Assembly: GCA_964343805.1 (NCBI GenBank)
Contig: CAYFLR010000020.1
Location: forward strand, 1 to 64,000
Direction: 5' to 3'
From: CAYFLR01 sp964343805
GTDB lineage: Bacteria; Bdellovibrionota_B; Oligoflexia; CAYFLR01
DNA: 64,000 bases
The notes beneath the pieces are model-generated. The model made no database searches. It was not told where the DNA came from and saw only the letters and a program-made list of their open reading frames with translations. This document shows positions 1-8,329 of this stretch, piece after piece. The translations under genes were made by a program, and so were the position numbers. Position 1 is the stretch's first letter. Each line of letters starts with the position of its first letter.

Positions 1-50
1 ATAGTATTCTTGTCTTATTAATAGTGCATTATTAGTATTTAATTGCATTT

Positions 51-76
51 AATCAATCATAATGCCATAATTGATT
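51..76. promoter_or_regulatory. Inverted repeat upstream of hipB (possible operator)
   Basis: The perfect inverted repeat AATCAAT (51-57) / ATTGATT (70-76) lies 57 nt before the hipB start in very AT-rich DNA. HipB-type antitoxins usually bind inverted repeats in their own promoter, so this is a candidate autoregulatory operator. The repeat is seen; the role is inferred. A further direct repeat of the type TAATGAG lies nearer the gene. Confidence 0.35.
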
Positions 77-132
77 TATTGTTAAGTCATTTATCCCTAT
101 AATGAGTTATTAATGAGACATTTATATAAATT

Positions 133-474
133 ATGAAAAAGACTATTAAAATATCAATCAAAGCAGAAAAGACCTTGATTCAACTGGCAGAGAATTTAAA
201 GCTGGCACGTAAGAGAAGGAAAATGTCCCAAGCCTTATTAGCATCTAAAATTCAAGTTTCTAGATCTTCACTTGCAAGATTGGAGTCTGGAGATCCCGGA
301 GTGAGCTTGGGGCTCTATCTAGAATATTTAAATCAGTTGGATTTATTAGAGGGTTTAGAGATTGCCACAAATATAAATACCGATGTAACCGCACTAGAGT
401 CTGAAATAAAGAGCCTTCGTTCAAAGGGTATAACCAAGGCAAAAATCCCCAAAGATTTTGATTTAGATTTTTAA
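133..474 (+). CDS. hipB: HipB-like XRE-family antitoxin / repressor
   Basis: This is a small 113-aa protein with an XRE-type helix-turn-helix at about residues 20-75, containing the stretches ARKRRKMSQ and VSRSSLARLESG. The C-terminal third is charged (EIKSLRSKG) and probably flexible. It lies 16 nt upstream of a HipA-like kinase, the usual antitoxin-first order of a hipBA type II toxin-antitoxin operon. HipB proteins dimerise, repress the operon and neutralise HipA. No clear Shine-Dalgarno precedes the ATG, so the transcript may be leaderless or weakly translated. The pairing rests on gene order and the HTH; sequence alone does not prove neutralisation. Confidence 0.8.
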   Translation: MKKTIKISIKAEKTLIQLAENLKLARKRRKMSQALLASKIQVSRSSLARLESGDPGVSLGLYLEYLNQLDLLEGLEIATNINTDVTALESEIKSLRSKGITKAKIPKDFDLDF

Positions 475-490
475 CTTTGCTGAGGCTTAA

Positions 491-1717
491 GTGATCCTTG
501 AAGAGTTGTATGTATATATTTTCCTAAAAGAACAAGGTTGGATTCCTTGTGGATTTGTCACCCATAAAGACCTGGGAAGACACTCAAGTAGTGCTTTTGT
601 CTATTCTAATAAATATTTACAATCAGCAAATCCCATTTGTCTCGATGTCCATCAGCTCCCTCTATCAAAGGGGCAAAAGCAAACAGCTGATGGGCATATC
701 ATATTTAATGGATTAAGAGATGCCTCGCCTGATGCGTGGGGGCGGTATGTTATGGGAAAAAAATTTCCCCATATTGCGCTGGGAGAACTTCACTATCTTG
801 CCGCAACCAACCCTGACAGAGTGGGAGCTCTTGCTTTTGGGCCTGACAGCACAGGTGGACCGAAAAAATGGACACCTTCAGGGTGGGTCGACTATGAAAT
901 GAAGTACCTTGATCTACAAACCAATGCCCAAGGAATTGATGACCTCATCAAAGGTGAGAGAGATACGGAAGCCTATGAGAATGTGGTGAGGCACGCTACC
1001 GGCTCTGGAGGTGCACGACCCAAGGCCAATGTTATCTGGGGAAATAAGCTTCATTTAGCCAAATTTTCTATTTCTACAGATCCATACAATATACCTGCGC
1101 TCGAATACGCCACCATGACTTTAGCGAAAGAATGTGGTTTAGAGATACCGAACATTCACTTATCAAGAGCCCTTGATCGAGACGTATTCCTTATTGAAAG
1201 GTTTGATAGAGATAAACATCTAAATCCCAGTCATTTTATATCAGGACTCACTTTAACTAATATTGCAGAAAATGAATACCAGCGATTCAGTTACCGAGAG
1301 CTCTGTGAAAGCATTGTACGATACTCTAGCGACTTTAAAAGAGATCTCCTGAAATTGTATAAAAGGGTTGCCTTTAACATCATGGTCAATAATAATGATG
1401 ATCACCTTAGAAATTATGGCTTTTTACCAGAAGATAATTCATGGAGACTTTCTCCTCACTACGATGTTGTCCCTGCTAAAAACACCACCCAAGGAGGTTT
1501 TGCTCTATCACTTAAATTAGAGGGAGGGAGTGAGGCAAGTAGAGAAAATCTGATCATGTCTCGGGAATTATTTAGACTCTCCAAGCAGGATGCCTGTGAC
1601 ATTTTTGATGAGATGCAGAAAATTGTATCCGATAACTGGCAACAGGTATTTAGTAACTCTGGTTTAAGTGAAGAGACGATCTCGTTATTTAGTTTTAGTT
1701 TTATAGAAAAAGGATAA
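491..1717 (+). CDS. hipA: HipA-like serine/threonine kinase toxin
   Basis: This 408-aa protein of normal HipA length begins with GTG. It has the N-terminal HipA sub-domain, a nucleotide-loop region around residue 172 (SGGARPK), the catalytic-loop motif NNNDDHLRN near residue 300 and the metal-binding SPHYDVVP segment near residue 318. In E. coli, HipA phosphorylates glutamyl-tRNA synthetase and causes persistence; the target here is unknown. All kinase signatures appear intact, so the gene looks functional. It follows hipB by 16 nt and precedes an exported amidoligase-like gene by 3 nt, so the three are probably one transcript. Confidence 0.87.
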   Translation: MILEELYVYIFLKEQGWIPCGFVTHKDLGRHSSSAFVYSNKYLQSANPICLDVHQLPLSKGQKQTADGHIIFNGLRDASPDAWGRYVMGKKFPHIALGELHYLAATNPDRVGALAFGPDSTGGPKKWTPSGWVDYEMKYLDLQTNAQGIDDLIKGERDTEAYENVVRHATGSGGARPKANVIWGNKLHLAKFSISTDPYNIPALEYATMTLAKECGLEIPNIHLSRALDRDVFLIERFDRDKHLNPSHFISGLTLTNIAENEYQRFSYRELCESIVRYSSDFKRDLLKLYKRVAFNIMVNNNDDHLRNYGFLPEDNSWRLSPHYDVVPAKNTTQGGFALSLKLEGGSEASRENLIMSRELFRLSKQDACDIFDEMQKIVSDNWQQVFSNSGLSEETISLFSFSFIEKG

Positions 1718-1720
1718 GAA

Positions 1721-2803
1721 ATGAAGTCCCCTAAATTATGTTTTTTTAAGATTGTGGTTGTGCTTTTTTTATTACAAGGAGTTTGGGGCTCATTAGCGGC
1801 TTGGCCTCCCACCTATGGGCCTGAATTTGCACTCACCAATACAACCATTGCAAAAAATAAGAAAAAAGAGAAATACCTAAAAAAGTTACGTCAGTCTCTA
1901 AATGATCAACTCAAAACGATGGAAGGAGAACCTCCATTTAAAATAAAAAAAGATAACTGGGGGGCTGATTTTTCAATAAAGTTCAAAGATGGTTTTGTAA
2001 TTAGTTATACAACAGACCCAGGTGTTATAGAAATAATTACCAGCCCTAACACACGGCAAGAGTTTAAGGACGTTCATGCAGCAAGAGTGCAACAATATGT
2101 CTTTGACTTGGGGGCAAGCCATGGTCTTGTTCCTTGGGATTTTCTGGGAGGAGGACATATTCATCTTGGTAGAGATTCAACCTTTGGTAAAGATGGCTTT
2201 CTTCTTCGCCAGTTTGTGGCAGACTTCCGCAATCATCCAGCTTTAGCCATGGGTGCTTTAAACCATGACACGAACAATAGCATTGCCTTTGCAGAACTAG
2301 AAGAAGAGGTTAGACTCAAATTTGCAAAAAAAATCAGCAAGCTCGATGGAAAACCAAGAGAAAATCTTACGCCTTTAAAGTTTGCCGAAATTATGATGGA
2401 CATAAGCTATAGTCGTTATAGGGCTCTCAATTTCAACAATATGGAAAATGAAGCTAAAACGGCCACCCTTGAGGTAAGATGTATTAGACCTCAAAAAAGT
2501 GCGGCTGCTTACCTTAAATTAATTACCTTATTTGAAAAAAGAATAGAGTATTTAAAAACCATCAAGGAACCGATTCCCTTTACTAACCCACCACCCGTTA
2601 CAAATCCTCACGAAGCAATGCAACAGTTCTATGAATATGTTGTCTCTTCAGGTTTAAAGTGGGAAGACTATAAAGAATTTGTTATGCCCAGCTGGCATCA
2701 AAATGGTTTGGTGGAGAGCTTTGTTCCTAAAAAAGATTTTGTCCGCCTGCATGAAAGAATCACCACCGCCTGTGGGAAGTTATCCATTAAAGCGGCAAAT
2801 TAA
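1721..2803 (+). CDS. Exported amidoligase / glutamate-cysteine-ligase-fold-like protein
   Basis: This 360-aa protein has an N-terminal signal peptide (hydrophobic VVVLFLLQGVWGSLA). After it come spaced motifs resembling the glutamine-synthetase/GCS-like amidoligase superfamily: YGPEF near residue 34, PGVIEI near residue 105, GGGHIHLG near residue 145, and RYRALNF followed by TLEVR near residues 228-247. In that superfamily these Glu/His/Arg positions bind metal and ATP for ATP-dependent amide-bond formation. The family call is from motif spacing, not a search. Export is odd for an ATP-using enzyme, so the fold may be reused for another purpose. The start lies 3 nt after the hipA stop, with GGATAAGAA as a plausible ribosome site. 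Confidence 0.5.
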   Translation: MKSPKLCFFKIVVVLFLLQGVWGSLAAWPPTYGPEFALTNTTIAKNKKKEKYLKKLRQSLNDQLKTMEGEPPFKIKKDNWGADFSIKFKDGFVISYTTDPGVIEIITSPNTRQEFKDVHAARVQQYVFDLGASHGLVPWDFLGGGHIHLGRDSTFGKDGFLLRQFVADFRNHPALAMGALNHDTNNSIAFAELEEEVRLKFAKKISKLDGKPRENLTPLKFAEIMMDISYSRYRALNFNNMENEAKTATLEVRCIRPQKSAAAYLKLITLFEKRIEYLKTIKEPIPFTNPPPVTNPHEAMQQFYEYVVSSGLKWEDYKEFVMPSWHQNGLVESFVPKKDFVRLHERITTACGKLSIKAAN

Positions 2804-2844
2804 TAGGTAAATAAAAACTCTCCAGTAAAAATACTCCTATTTTA

Positions 2845-2918
2845 ATATTTCTACCGGTAAAAATATCATTGAGGTAATAAAAATACCGGTAGAAATATCA
2901 CTTTACTTTGTTTATAAT
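2845..2918 (+). promoter_or_regulatory. 15-bp inverted repeat operator and -10 box of the ATPase gene
   Basis: ATATTTCTACCGGTA (2845-2859) is repeated as its exact reverse complement TACCGGTAGAAATAT (2884-2898). Each arm also carries the self-palindromic core TACCGGTA. A consensus -10 TATAAT lies at 2913-2918, only 7 nt before the ATG at 2925, so the mRNA would be almost leaderless. The downstream arm covers where a -35 element would lie. This looks like a regulator site; the regulator is unknown. Confidence 0.6.
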
Positions 2919-2924
2919 GTTGAT

Positions 2925-4292
2925 ATGAATGGAAAAAAACTTGTAAGATCATTTTTTAATGAACTTGAAGAGTGGAATAGCTCAAATATTCGTTCTCCTC
3001 TCCTGCTGATGGGGGCAAGACAGGTGGGAAAAACTACCATCCTTAAGGATTTTGCTCATCAAATTGCCTCTCGAGTCATAGAAGTTAATTTTTGGCGAGA
3101 TCGTAAGAATATCCTCAAAAATATTTTTAACTCTTCTGGAGATGCTTTTGAGATCTTGGAAGAGCTGAAAGATCTCAACTCACTAGAAAGCATAGACCTT
3201 GATAAGGATGTGCTTTTGATAGATGAGGTGCAAGAATGTCCGGCAGCCTATTCTTCTTTGAAATCGTTTAAAGAACAGATCCCTCAATTGAGAGTGCTGG
3301 TTACCGGAAGTTATTTGCAGCTTTTTTTAAAAAACAGAGATTTGCAAAGCCTGCCGGTGGGCTGTGTAGATGAATTTCAATTGAGACCCTTATCTTTTGT
3401 TGAGTTTTTGCAAAATGCAGACCCTGGCTTATATACTAAGTATAATTCACTTCGAACAGATCAATTTAAGTGTACAGAGGCTTTACATCAAAAACTTATG
3501 AATAAGCTTTTTGAGTACTTTTTTACCGGAGGGCTACCTGAAATTGTCTTTCTCTACTTGAGTGAAAAACCCAGCAGCGCATTGAGAAAAAAAGTCAGAA
3601 AGAAGCAGAAAGATCTGCTCAAACAATACACCTTGGATTTTCAAAAATATGGAAAATCGGCTCATATACAAAAAATTGATAAACTATTCCAATCCATTCC
3701 CTTCCAATTAGAACAAGAAAAAGAGGAGACTGTGCAGAGGTTTTTTTACAAAGACCTGGGGAAAAATGCCAACTACTCCAAGTTTCATTGGTCATTTGAT
3801 TATCTGGAGCAAGCTGGATTAATCATCCGCTCCTATTTTGTAAGTAAAAAGGAATTCCCACTCAGGGTTCATGAGAAGATGGAACTAAGAAATATTTTTA
3901 AATGCTTCTTTTTTGATGTGGGGCTTTTAAATGCCTTTCTAAATACTCCCGTCGATTTTGCATTCCATAAATTAGGATCCTATAAAGGGTATCTAGCAGA
4001 AAATTTTGTAGCACAGGAATTGAGCTTAATCCCAAATCAGCATTTAATATCCTATAAGAAAAATAGTAAAAGTGATGCGGCAGAAGTTGAATTCATTTTA
4101 TCTACCGAAGATGGCGAATTGATTCCTATCGAAGTTAAATCCTCTTTAAAAGCCTTGAAAGCAAAAAGTCTGATTCATTTTGTCAAAGAGTTCTCCCCCT
4201 TGAAATCCTACAAACTCGTCCCGGTAAAGGATCATCAAGAAGAGGGAATCATTTCTCTTCCCCTTTATATGATTAGTAGAATCCATCCTTAA
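2925..4292 (+). CDS. AAA+ ATPase with DUF4143 C-terminal domain
   Basis: This 455-aa protein has a Walker A motif GARQVGKTT near residue 30 and a Walker B VLLIDEVQ near residue 97, followed by a sensor-like VLVTGSYLQ. The C-terminal part contains LAENFVAQEL and PIEVKSS, the nuclease-like DUF4143 region typical of this abundant family (AAA_14 plus DUF4143). Members are scattered, often single genes with patchy distribution; some behave as accessory genes, and function is unknown. The gene stands alone with its own operator-promoter, separate from the hipBA operon. Confidence 0.85.
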   Translation: MNGKKLVRSFFNELEEWNSSNIRSPLLLMGARQVGKTTILKDFAHQIASRVIEVNFWRDRKNILKNIFNSSGDAFEILEELKDLNSLESIDLDKDVLLIDEVQECPAAYSSLKSFKEQIPQLRVLVTGSYLQLFLKNRDLQSLPVGCVDEFQLRPLSFVEFLQNADPGLYTKYNSLRTDQFKCTEALHQKLMNKLFEYFFTGGLPEIVFLYLSEKPSSALRKKVRKKQKDLLKQYTLDFQKYGKSAHIQKIDKLFQSIPFQLEQEKEETVQRFFYKDLGKNANYSKFHWSFDYLEQAGLIIRSYFVSKKEFPLRVHEKMELRNIFKCFFFDVGLLNAFLNTPVDFAFHKLGSYKGYLAENFVAQELSLIPNQHLISYKKNSKSDAAEVEFILSTEDGELIPIEVKSSLKALKAKSLIHFVKEFSPLKSYKLVPVKDHQEEGIISLPLYMISRIHP

Positions 4293-4439
4293 TTAGATTC
4301 CGTCCGGAAACGGATACTTAGAGTTGGCTATCGAAAACGTGCATCCACAAGGCGACAAAATAATTTAAATTTAAGAATCTCTCCTTTACAACCGAAGATG
4401 GGCTAACGTGGTCTCTTATTTTTTTGGGAGGATTGACCT

Positions 4440-6746
4440 ATCTTTAAGAGGGTTAAAAAGTTTTTATTCTTACTTCTTTTATGGGGATTAACCACCGGTT
4501 GTCCGCCAGCAGAGGAAGAGAGCGAGCTGACGGATTCTTTTATGGGTGAGGTTCCGCCCACCATTATAAAAGGAAGCATTTCCCTGATCCAATCTTTTGC
4601 TCCGAATACGAATGGAGAGATTTCAAGCCTTTATGTCAAAGAGGCCAAGGTGAGTCTACTCGGACATCAGCTCATGTCCACCGAGAGTGAAGAAGGAGGG
4701 GAGTTTAGCTTGGCTCTTAGCGATGGCTTTCTGAAAGAGAAGTATTCCTTATCTCCGAAAGACAAAGAAATTCCCTTAAAACTGTTAGCACAGTATTGGA
4801 TTGATGAGTTAGAGTTCGGTATTTTAAGCCATCAGATCCTCGCTAAACGGGGAAAAACCATTGATATCGGCGATCTATCTATGATTGCTACCGGAGGATT
4901 AAAGGGGCAAGTGCTGCTTTCTGACGGGGGAGAAGTTGGTCATATAGATGTGTACGTTAAGGGTACCAGTGTTATTACCCAGTGTGATTCCCATGGAAAT
5001 TTTACCATTCCCTCGCTGGTAGAGGGCGTTTGGGAAATGGGTTTTCGTGCGCCCAATTATGGTGAGGTGATTTTGAAGGGAGTAAAGACCGAATCAGGGG
5101 TTTTACAAAAGCTGGATCCCGTGACGCTTTTTCCCAAAGAGCGGGTGGATGGCTTTATCATTGTTAAAGGAAATAAAGCTTGGCTTTCCGAAAAAACGGT
5201 GAATGTTCGCATTCAGTATTCCAAGGCGGTGAAGTTAATAAGGTGGAGTGCCAAAGGAACCTTTGAGGGGATAGAGTGGCAGCCCACAGATCTTATTAGT
5301 AAACATCAAGGTGTTATTAATTTTGCTACTACCTTTACTGAGGATGGTGAAAAAGAGATTGTGGTTCAGTTTTCTGATGGTTTTTATACCGAAGTGCAGA
5401 AGGTGGTTTCTTTTATTATAGACACCTCTCCACCGAAAATGGCCACTCATCTCGAGTGGAGTGGGAGCCATAAAAATCACATTGTTGCCAAATGGAAAAG
5501 ATCGTCCTCAATTGATCTTTTGAATCAGAAAATACAGTTTTTTAAAGGAGAGGAATGTGAAACTCCCCTTAATTTAATTGATTTACAATCGGCAGAGGTG
5601 GAATCAAAGTCCCTCGATCTGGTGCAATCGGGGGTCTATACCTATCAAGTTTTGAGTGTGGATCATGATGGATTGGAGACTCTCTCTCTTTGTTCCGATC
5701 CTATTTCTTCTTCTTATGATTGGCGAGTGACTCCCTTAGTGAGCGGAAAGAAAGAGAATCATTTGGAGGTATCAACCCTTATAGATCATGAAAAAAACAT
5801 AATGACTCTTGTCCCAGAGCAAGAAGGGCACATTCATTTTTATAAGTGGGATGGAGTAAAATGGCAGGCCGATGAAACACTCTCCCTGCCCACCTCATCC
5901 CTTTCCGAAATAGATAGTCATATGGCAGCGGGGCAAATTTTCGTGGCAACTCTAGACGAGAGCCAAAAGGCATCTGTCTATGCCCGTGGGGGTGAAGGCT
6001 TTGAACTCTTAGGTGATAACAACTTTACTGAAGGTCCTGTTATGGGAATCGAGGTAGCTGTTGCGGGAGAAACGCCACTGCTTGTCTATCAAGATGCCAC
6101 TCAAAATAAGCAATTGGTGAGCAAAGTTTGGCGAAATCAAGCTTGGGAAAATGAAGATAGCCTGGGTGTTATCAATAGTAATAACTATCAACTTTTTAAG
6201 GGACTCAATCAGGAGAGCTGGTTGGTCTATTTAGATGCTAACAATACTGAGGAATTGAAATCCCTGCAATATTCTGGGAGCGAGTGGGCGGCGAGTCACA
6301 GCTTTGCGAGCCCTTTATTGGAAGTAAAGGGTTTTGATCTTCTTAAAAGTTCAAAAGGAATTTATCTCCTGGCTTTGAAAGAGGAGAATGAGAAATCAAA
6401 AGCAGAAATATATAGCCTGGGAGAAAGTAGCTGGGATACTCAGGTGGTGGGATTATTATCTTCACCCTTTGGCCGCTCTCCCTCGGTCTATCTCAATGAG
6501 GATGTATTCTACCTCGCCTATATTGCGGGAAATACCGAGCAGTCCTTAGTGGTGTTCAAATGGCAAGATAGCAGTTGGCAACCCTTAGAGGATTTGCCCT
6601 CCTTAAACTCTCTTTCTTTGGCTCGCATATATGGGAAGGGATCAGAACTTTCCATCTTCACTTGGGGAAAAAATGAACAATTAGAAGAGAGCGGAAATCT
6701 CATTGAATATGCTAAATTTATGACCAGCCTTCCTAAAAGTCCTTAG
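4440..6746 (+). CDS. Large surface lipoprotein, carboxypeptidase-regulatory-like, Ig-like and beta-propeller-like regions; AUC start
   Basis: The first in-frame ATG (4542) lacks a ribosome site, but the frame is open upstream and encodes a lipoprotein signal: FKRVKKFLFLLLLLWG, then TTG-Cys. No ATG, GTG or TTG exists in that segment. The only start codon allowed by the bacterial code in a good place is ATC at 4440, 7 nt after a strong GGGAGGA (4426-4432). The mature protein (about 750 aa) has carboxypeptidase-regulatory-like repeats (about residues 150-230), an Ig/cadherin-like region with VSFIIDTSPP, and a C-terminal third with about six Trp-containing repeats (WDGVKWQ, WRNQAWE, YSGSEWA, GESSWDT, WQDSSWQ) suggesting a beta-propeller. 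Function unknown; probably displayed on the envelope. A lost ATG by sequencing error is the alternative. Confidence 0.7.
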   Translation: MFKRVKKFLFLLLLWGLTTGCPPAEEESELTDSFMGEVPPTIIKGSISLIQSFAPNTNGEISSLYVKEAKVSLLGHQLMSTESEEGGEFSLALSDGFLKEKYSLSPKDKEIPLKLLAQYWIDELEFGILSHQILAKRGKTIDIGDLSMIATGGLKGQVLLSDGGEVGHIDVYVKGTSVITQCDSHGNFTIPSLVEGVWEMGFRAPNYGEVILKGVKTESGVLQKLDPVTLFPKERVDGFIIVKGNKAWLSEKTVNVRIQYSKAVKLIRWSAKGTFEGIEWQPTDLISKHQGVINFATTFTEDGEKEIVVQFSDGFYTEVQKVVSFIIDTSPPKMATHLEWSGSHKNHIVAKWKRSSSIDLLNQKIQFFKGEECETPLNLIDLQSAEVESKSLDLVQSGVYTYQVLSVDHDGLETLSLCSDPISSSYDWRVTPLVSGKKENHLEVSTLIDHEKNIMTLVPEQEGHIHFYKWDGVKWQADETLSLPTSSLSEIDSHMAAGQIFVATLDESQKASVYARGGEGFELLGDNNFTEGPVMGIEVAVAGETPLLVYQDATQNKQLVSKVWRNQAWENEDSLGVINSNNYQLFKGLNQESWLVYLDANNTEELKSLQYSGSEWAASHSFASPLLEVKGFDLLKSSKGIYLLALKEENEKSKAEIYSLGESSWDTQVVGLLSSPFGRSPSVYLNEDVFYLAYIAGNTEQSLVVFKWQDSSWQPLEDLPSLNSLSLARIYGKGSELSIFTWGKNEQLEESGNLIEYAKFMTSLPKSP

Positions 6747-6800
6747 ATCTTCATTGGTTTGCTTTTTAAATCTAAAGATATTTAACCTCAAGGCGACAAG

Positions 6801-6834
6801 TAGGACAGTGGCTCTCTATAGAGAGTGCGTCCTA
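6801..6834. terminator. Long imperfect hairpin, possible terminator
   Basis: Outer arms TAGGAC (6801-6806) and GTCCTA (6829-6834) enclose a perfect 14-bp palindrome CTCTCTATAGAGAG (6812-6825), followed by TTTT. It lies 54 nt after the lipoprotein stop and just before the PilZ gene, so it may end the upstream transcript. The T-run is short, so a leader-structure role is also possible. Confidence 0.4.
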
Positions 6835-6854
6835 TTTTACAAAGTAGTGGGTTT

Positions 6855-7754
6855 ATGGAATATCAAGAGTGTCAGATTTTCACAGATATTAAATCTTTGG
6901 TTAAACCAAATAATATCCAAATTTCCTTTTCTAAATTGGTCACCGATGGGGGATTTATTGATTTTTTGAAATTTCAAAAAGATGTGACGGTGTTGATTCC
7001 CCGCGATAAAAGGGTATTTAAAGCAAAAATCAGTCATGATGTGCAGATGAATATCTTCTCTATTTATCCCAAAGAGCCCATTGAATTAGATCCAGGTGAT
7101 CATCTCTTAATCTTATTTCCACGCAATCGTAAAAAATTTATTACTCAATGTAAGATAAATAAAGCAGTGGGAAGAGAGTATGTATTAAGCACTTTGGACC
7201 CTCGATGTTATGATCGAATTGATACCAATTTTAAAGCCACCACCTTTATTTTGGCAGGCGATATTTTAAACCATATTATTGAAAAAGATCTACAGTTGTG
7301 GCAGCAGCTTCTCATGGTCGGGCATAAACCACCGCTCAAAGGGGGATTGGCCACCGATTTTATCAAAGCCACTGGTGGTTCTCCCATGGATTTTCTAGGC
7401 AAATTGATGGAAAAACAAGATAAAGGAGTGGAAGGGACCATTCAAGATATCTCTATGGGAGGGATGGCTGTTGTCTTTTCAATTGATCAATTAAATCGTT
7501 TGAGAAATCAAAAGTTGCTGTACATCTACTCCGAACTCAACGAATGCGGTAACGAATTAACCTTAGGGAAATTTTTGCTTATTAGGCGCCTTTCAGTGAA
7601 AGAGGCAGAGATGAAAGTGGTTTGTCATGGTCTCTTTTTAGATATTATACATGCCGATTCTTTTCAATACATCTATGATATGGTAGTGAGTAGCAATGCG
7701 GACCGTTCTAATTCGGTGTTAGCTAACTTTGAAAAAGAGAAGAAAGCGGGTTAG
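6855..7754 (+). CDS. PilZ-domain protein (putative c-di-GMP effector)
   Basis: A protein of about 299 aa. The two PilZ signature elements are present: the RxxxR motif as RCYDR near residue 117 and the DxSxxG motif as DISMGG near residue 197. A segment of about 75 residues separates them, longer than in a minimal PilZ domain, so this may be a YcgR-like protein with an insertion. An N-terminal beta-rich domain (FLKFQKDVTVLIPRDKR) precedes it. The start at 6855 is chosen because an alternative GTG at 6825 lies inside a stable hairpin; the ribosome site is weak for both. The stop codon overlaps that of the converging DnaJ-related gene by 4 bp. Confidence 0.7.
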   Translation: MEYQECQIFTDIKSLVKPNNIQISFSKLVTDGGFIDFLKFQKDVTVLIPRDKRVFKAKISHDVQMNIFSIYPKEPIELDPGDHLLILFPRNRKKFITQCKINKAVGREYVLSTLDPRCYDRIDTNFKATTFILAGDILNHIIEKDLQLWQQLLMVGHKPPLKGGLATDFIKATGGSPMDFLGKLMEKQDKGVEGTIQDISMGGMAVVFSIDQLNRLRNQKLLYIYSELNECGNELTLGKFLLIRRLSVKEAEMKVVCHGLFLDIIHADSFQYIYDMVVSSNADRSNSVLANFEKEKKAG

Positions 7755-8329
7755 TTTAATAGGACATCAGCTGCATTATTAAGTTTCTGGAAATCATCCT
7801 CACACCCTCCTTTATCCGGGTGCTTTTCTAACGCTAATTCATGATACCTTTTTTTGATAGTCGCTTTATCTACCGGGTCTTCAAGTCCTAAGGCTTTGAG
7901 AGCTTCACCTCTACGATCATATTTCATATAGCGAGTCCAAAAATCAGAGAGCATTTTTTCTACATCTTCACGTTTGGTGTCTTCTAGGTTGGCCAGGTCT
8001 AAATAGTAATTTTTTAATCCATCGGGAGTGGTGGGTAGATTCTCTTTATTCTTTTCTATAGGCATGATCTGAATGCGCATGCAGTTGATGGCAATATCTT
8101 CTACCCCTTTTTGACTCACCTTATCGCGTAAGAGATAAAGATGGTGAAAGAGCAGGAAATGAGTTTGAAAAAGAGTCAGACTGTCTCTGAAGTTCACCTC
8201 ACAAAAATAGGGGGTTTGCTCTTTCTTTAAAATGTTAAGTAAATCAATTTCCTCTAACCCCTTGGGGTTAGCAGATAAAATAGCATAGAGCTGATCAAGA
8301 AATCGATCTTGTTGGAGTAGGCTTTTCAA
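7751..8329 (-). CDS. DnaJ-related protein with C-terminal J domain
   Basis: This 192-aa protein carries its J domain at the C terminus (about residues 140-192), with the HPD tripeptide in LEKHPDKGG that stimulates Hsp70 (DnaK) ATPase. The N-terminal part resembles the 'DNA-J related' domain found in proteobacterial proteins of about 200 aa with this layout. It is the last gene of a three-gene operon, overlapping its upstream neighbour by ATGA. The company of receiver/PilZ-like proteins suggests a specialised co-chaperone rather than general DnaJ. Confidence 0.75.
   Translation of the reverse strand: MKSLLQQDRFLDQLYAILSANPKGLEEIDLLNILKKEQTPYFCEVNFRDSLTLFQTHFLLFHHLYLLRDKVSQKGVEDIAINCMRIQIMPIEKNKENLPTTPDGLKNYYLDLANLEDTKREDVEKMLSDFWTRYMKYDRRGEALKALGLEDPVDKATIKKRYHELALEKHPDKGGCEDDFQKLNNAADVLLN

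Noticed and set aside
4293..4439. Structured leader or riboswitch before the AUC-start lipoprotein
   Set aside because: A TCCGT/ACGGA mini-stem (4299-4314) and an AAGGCGACA element are visible, but no known aptamer pattern fits.
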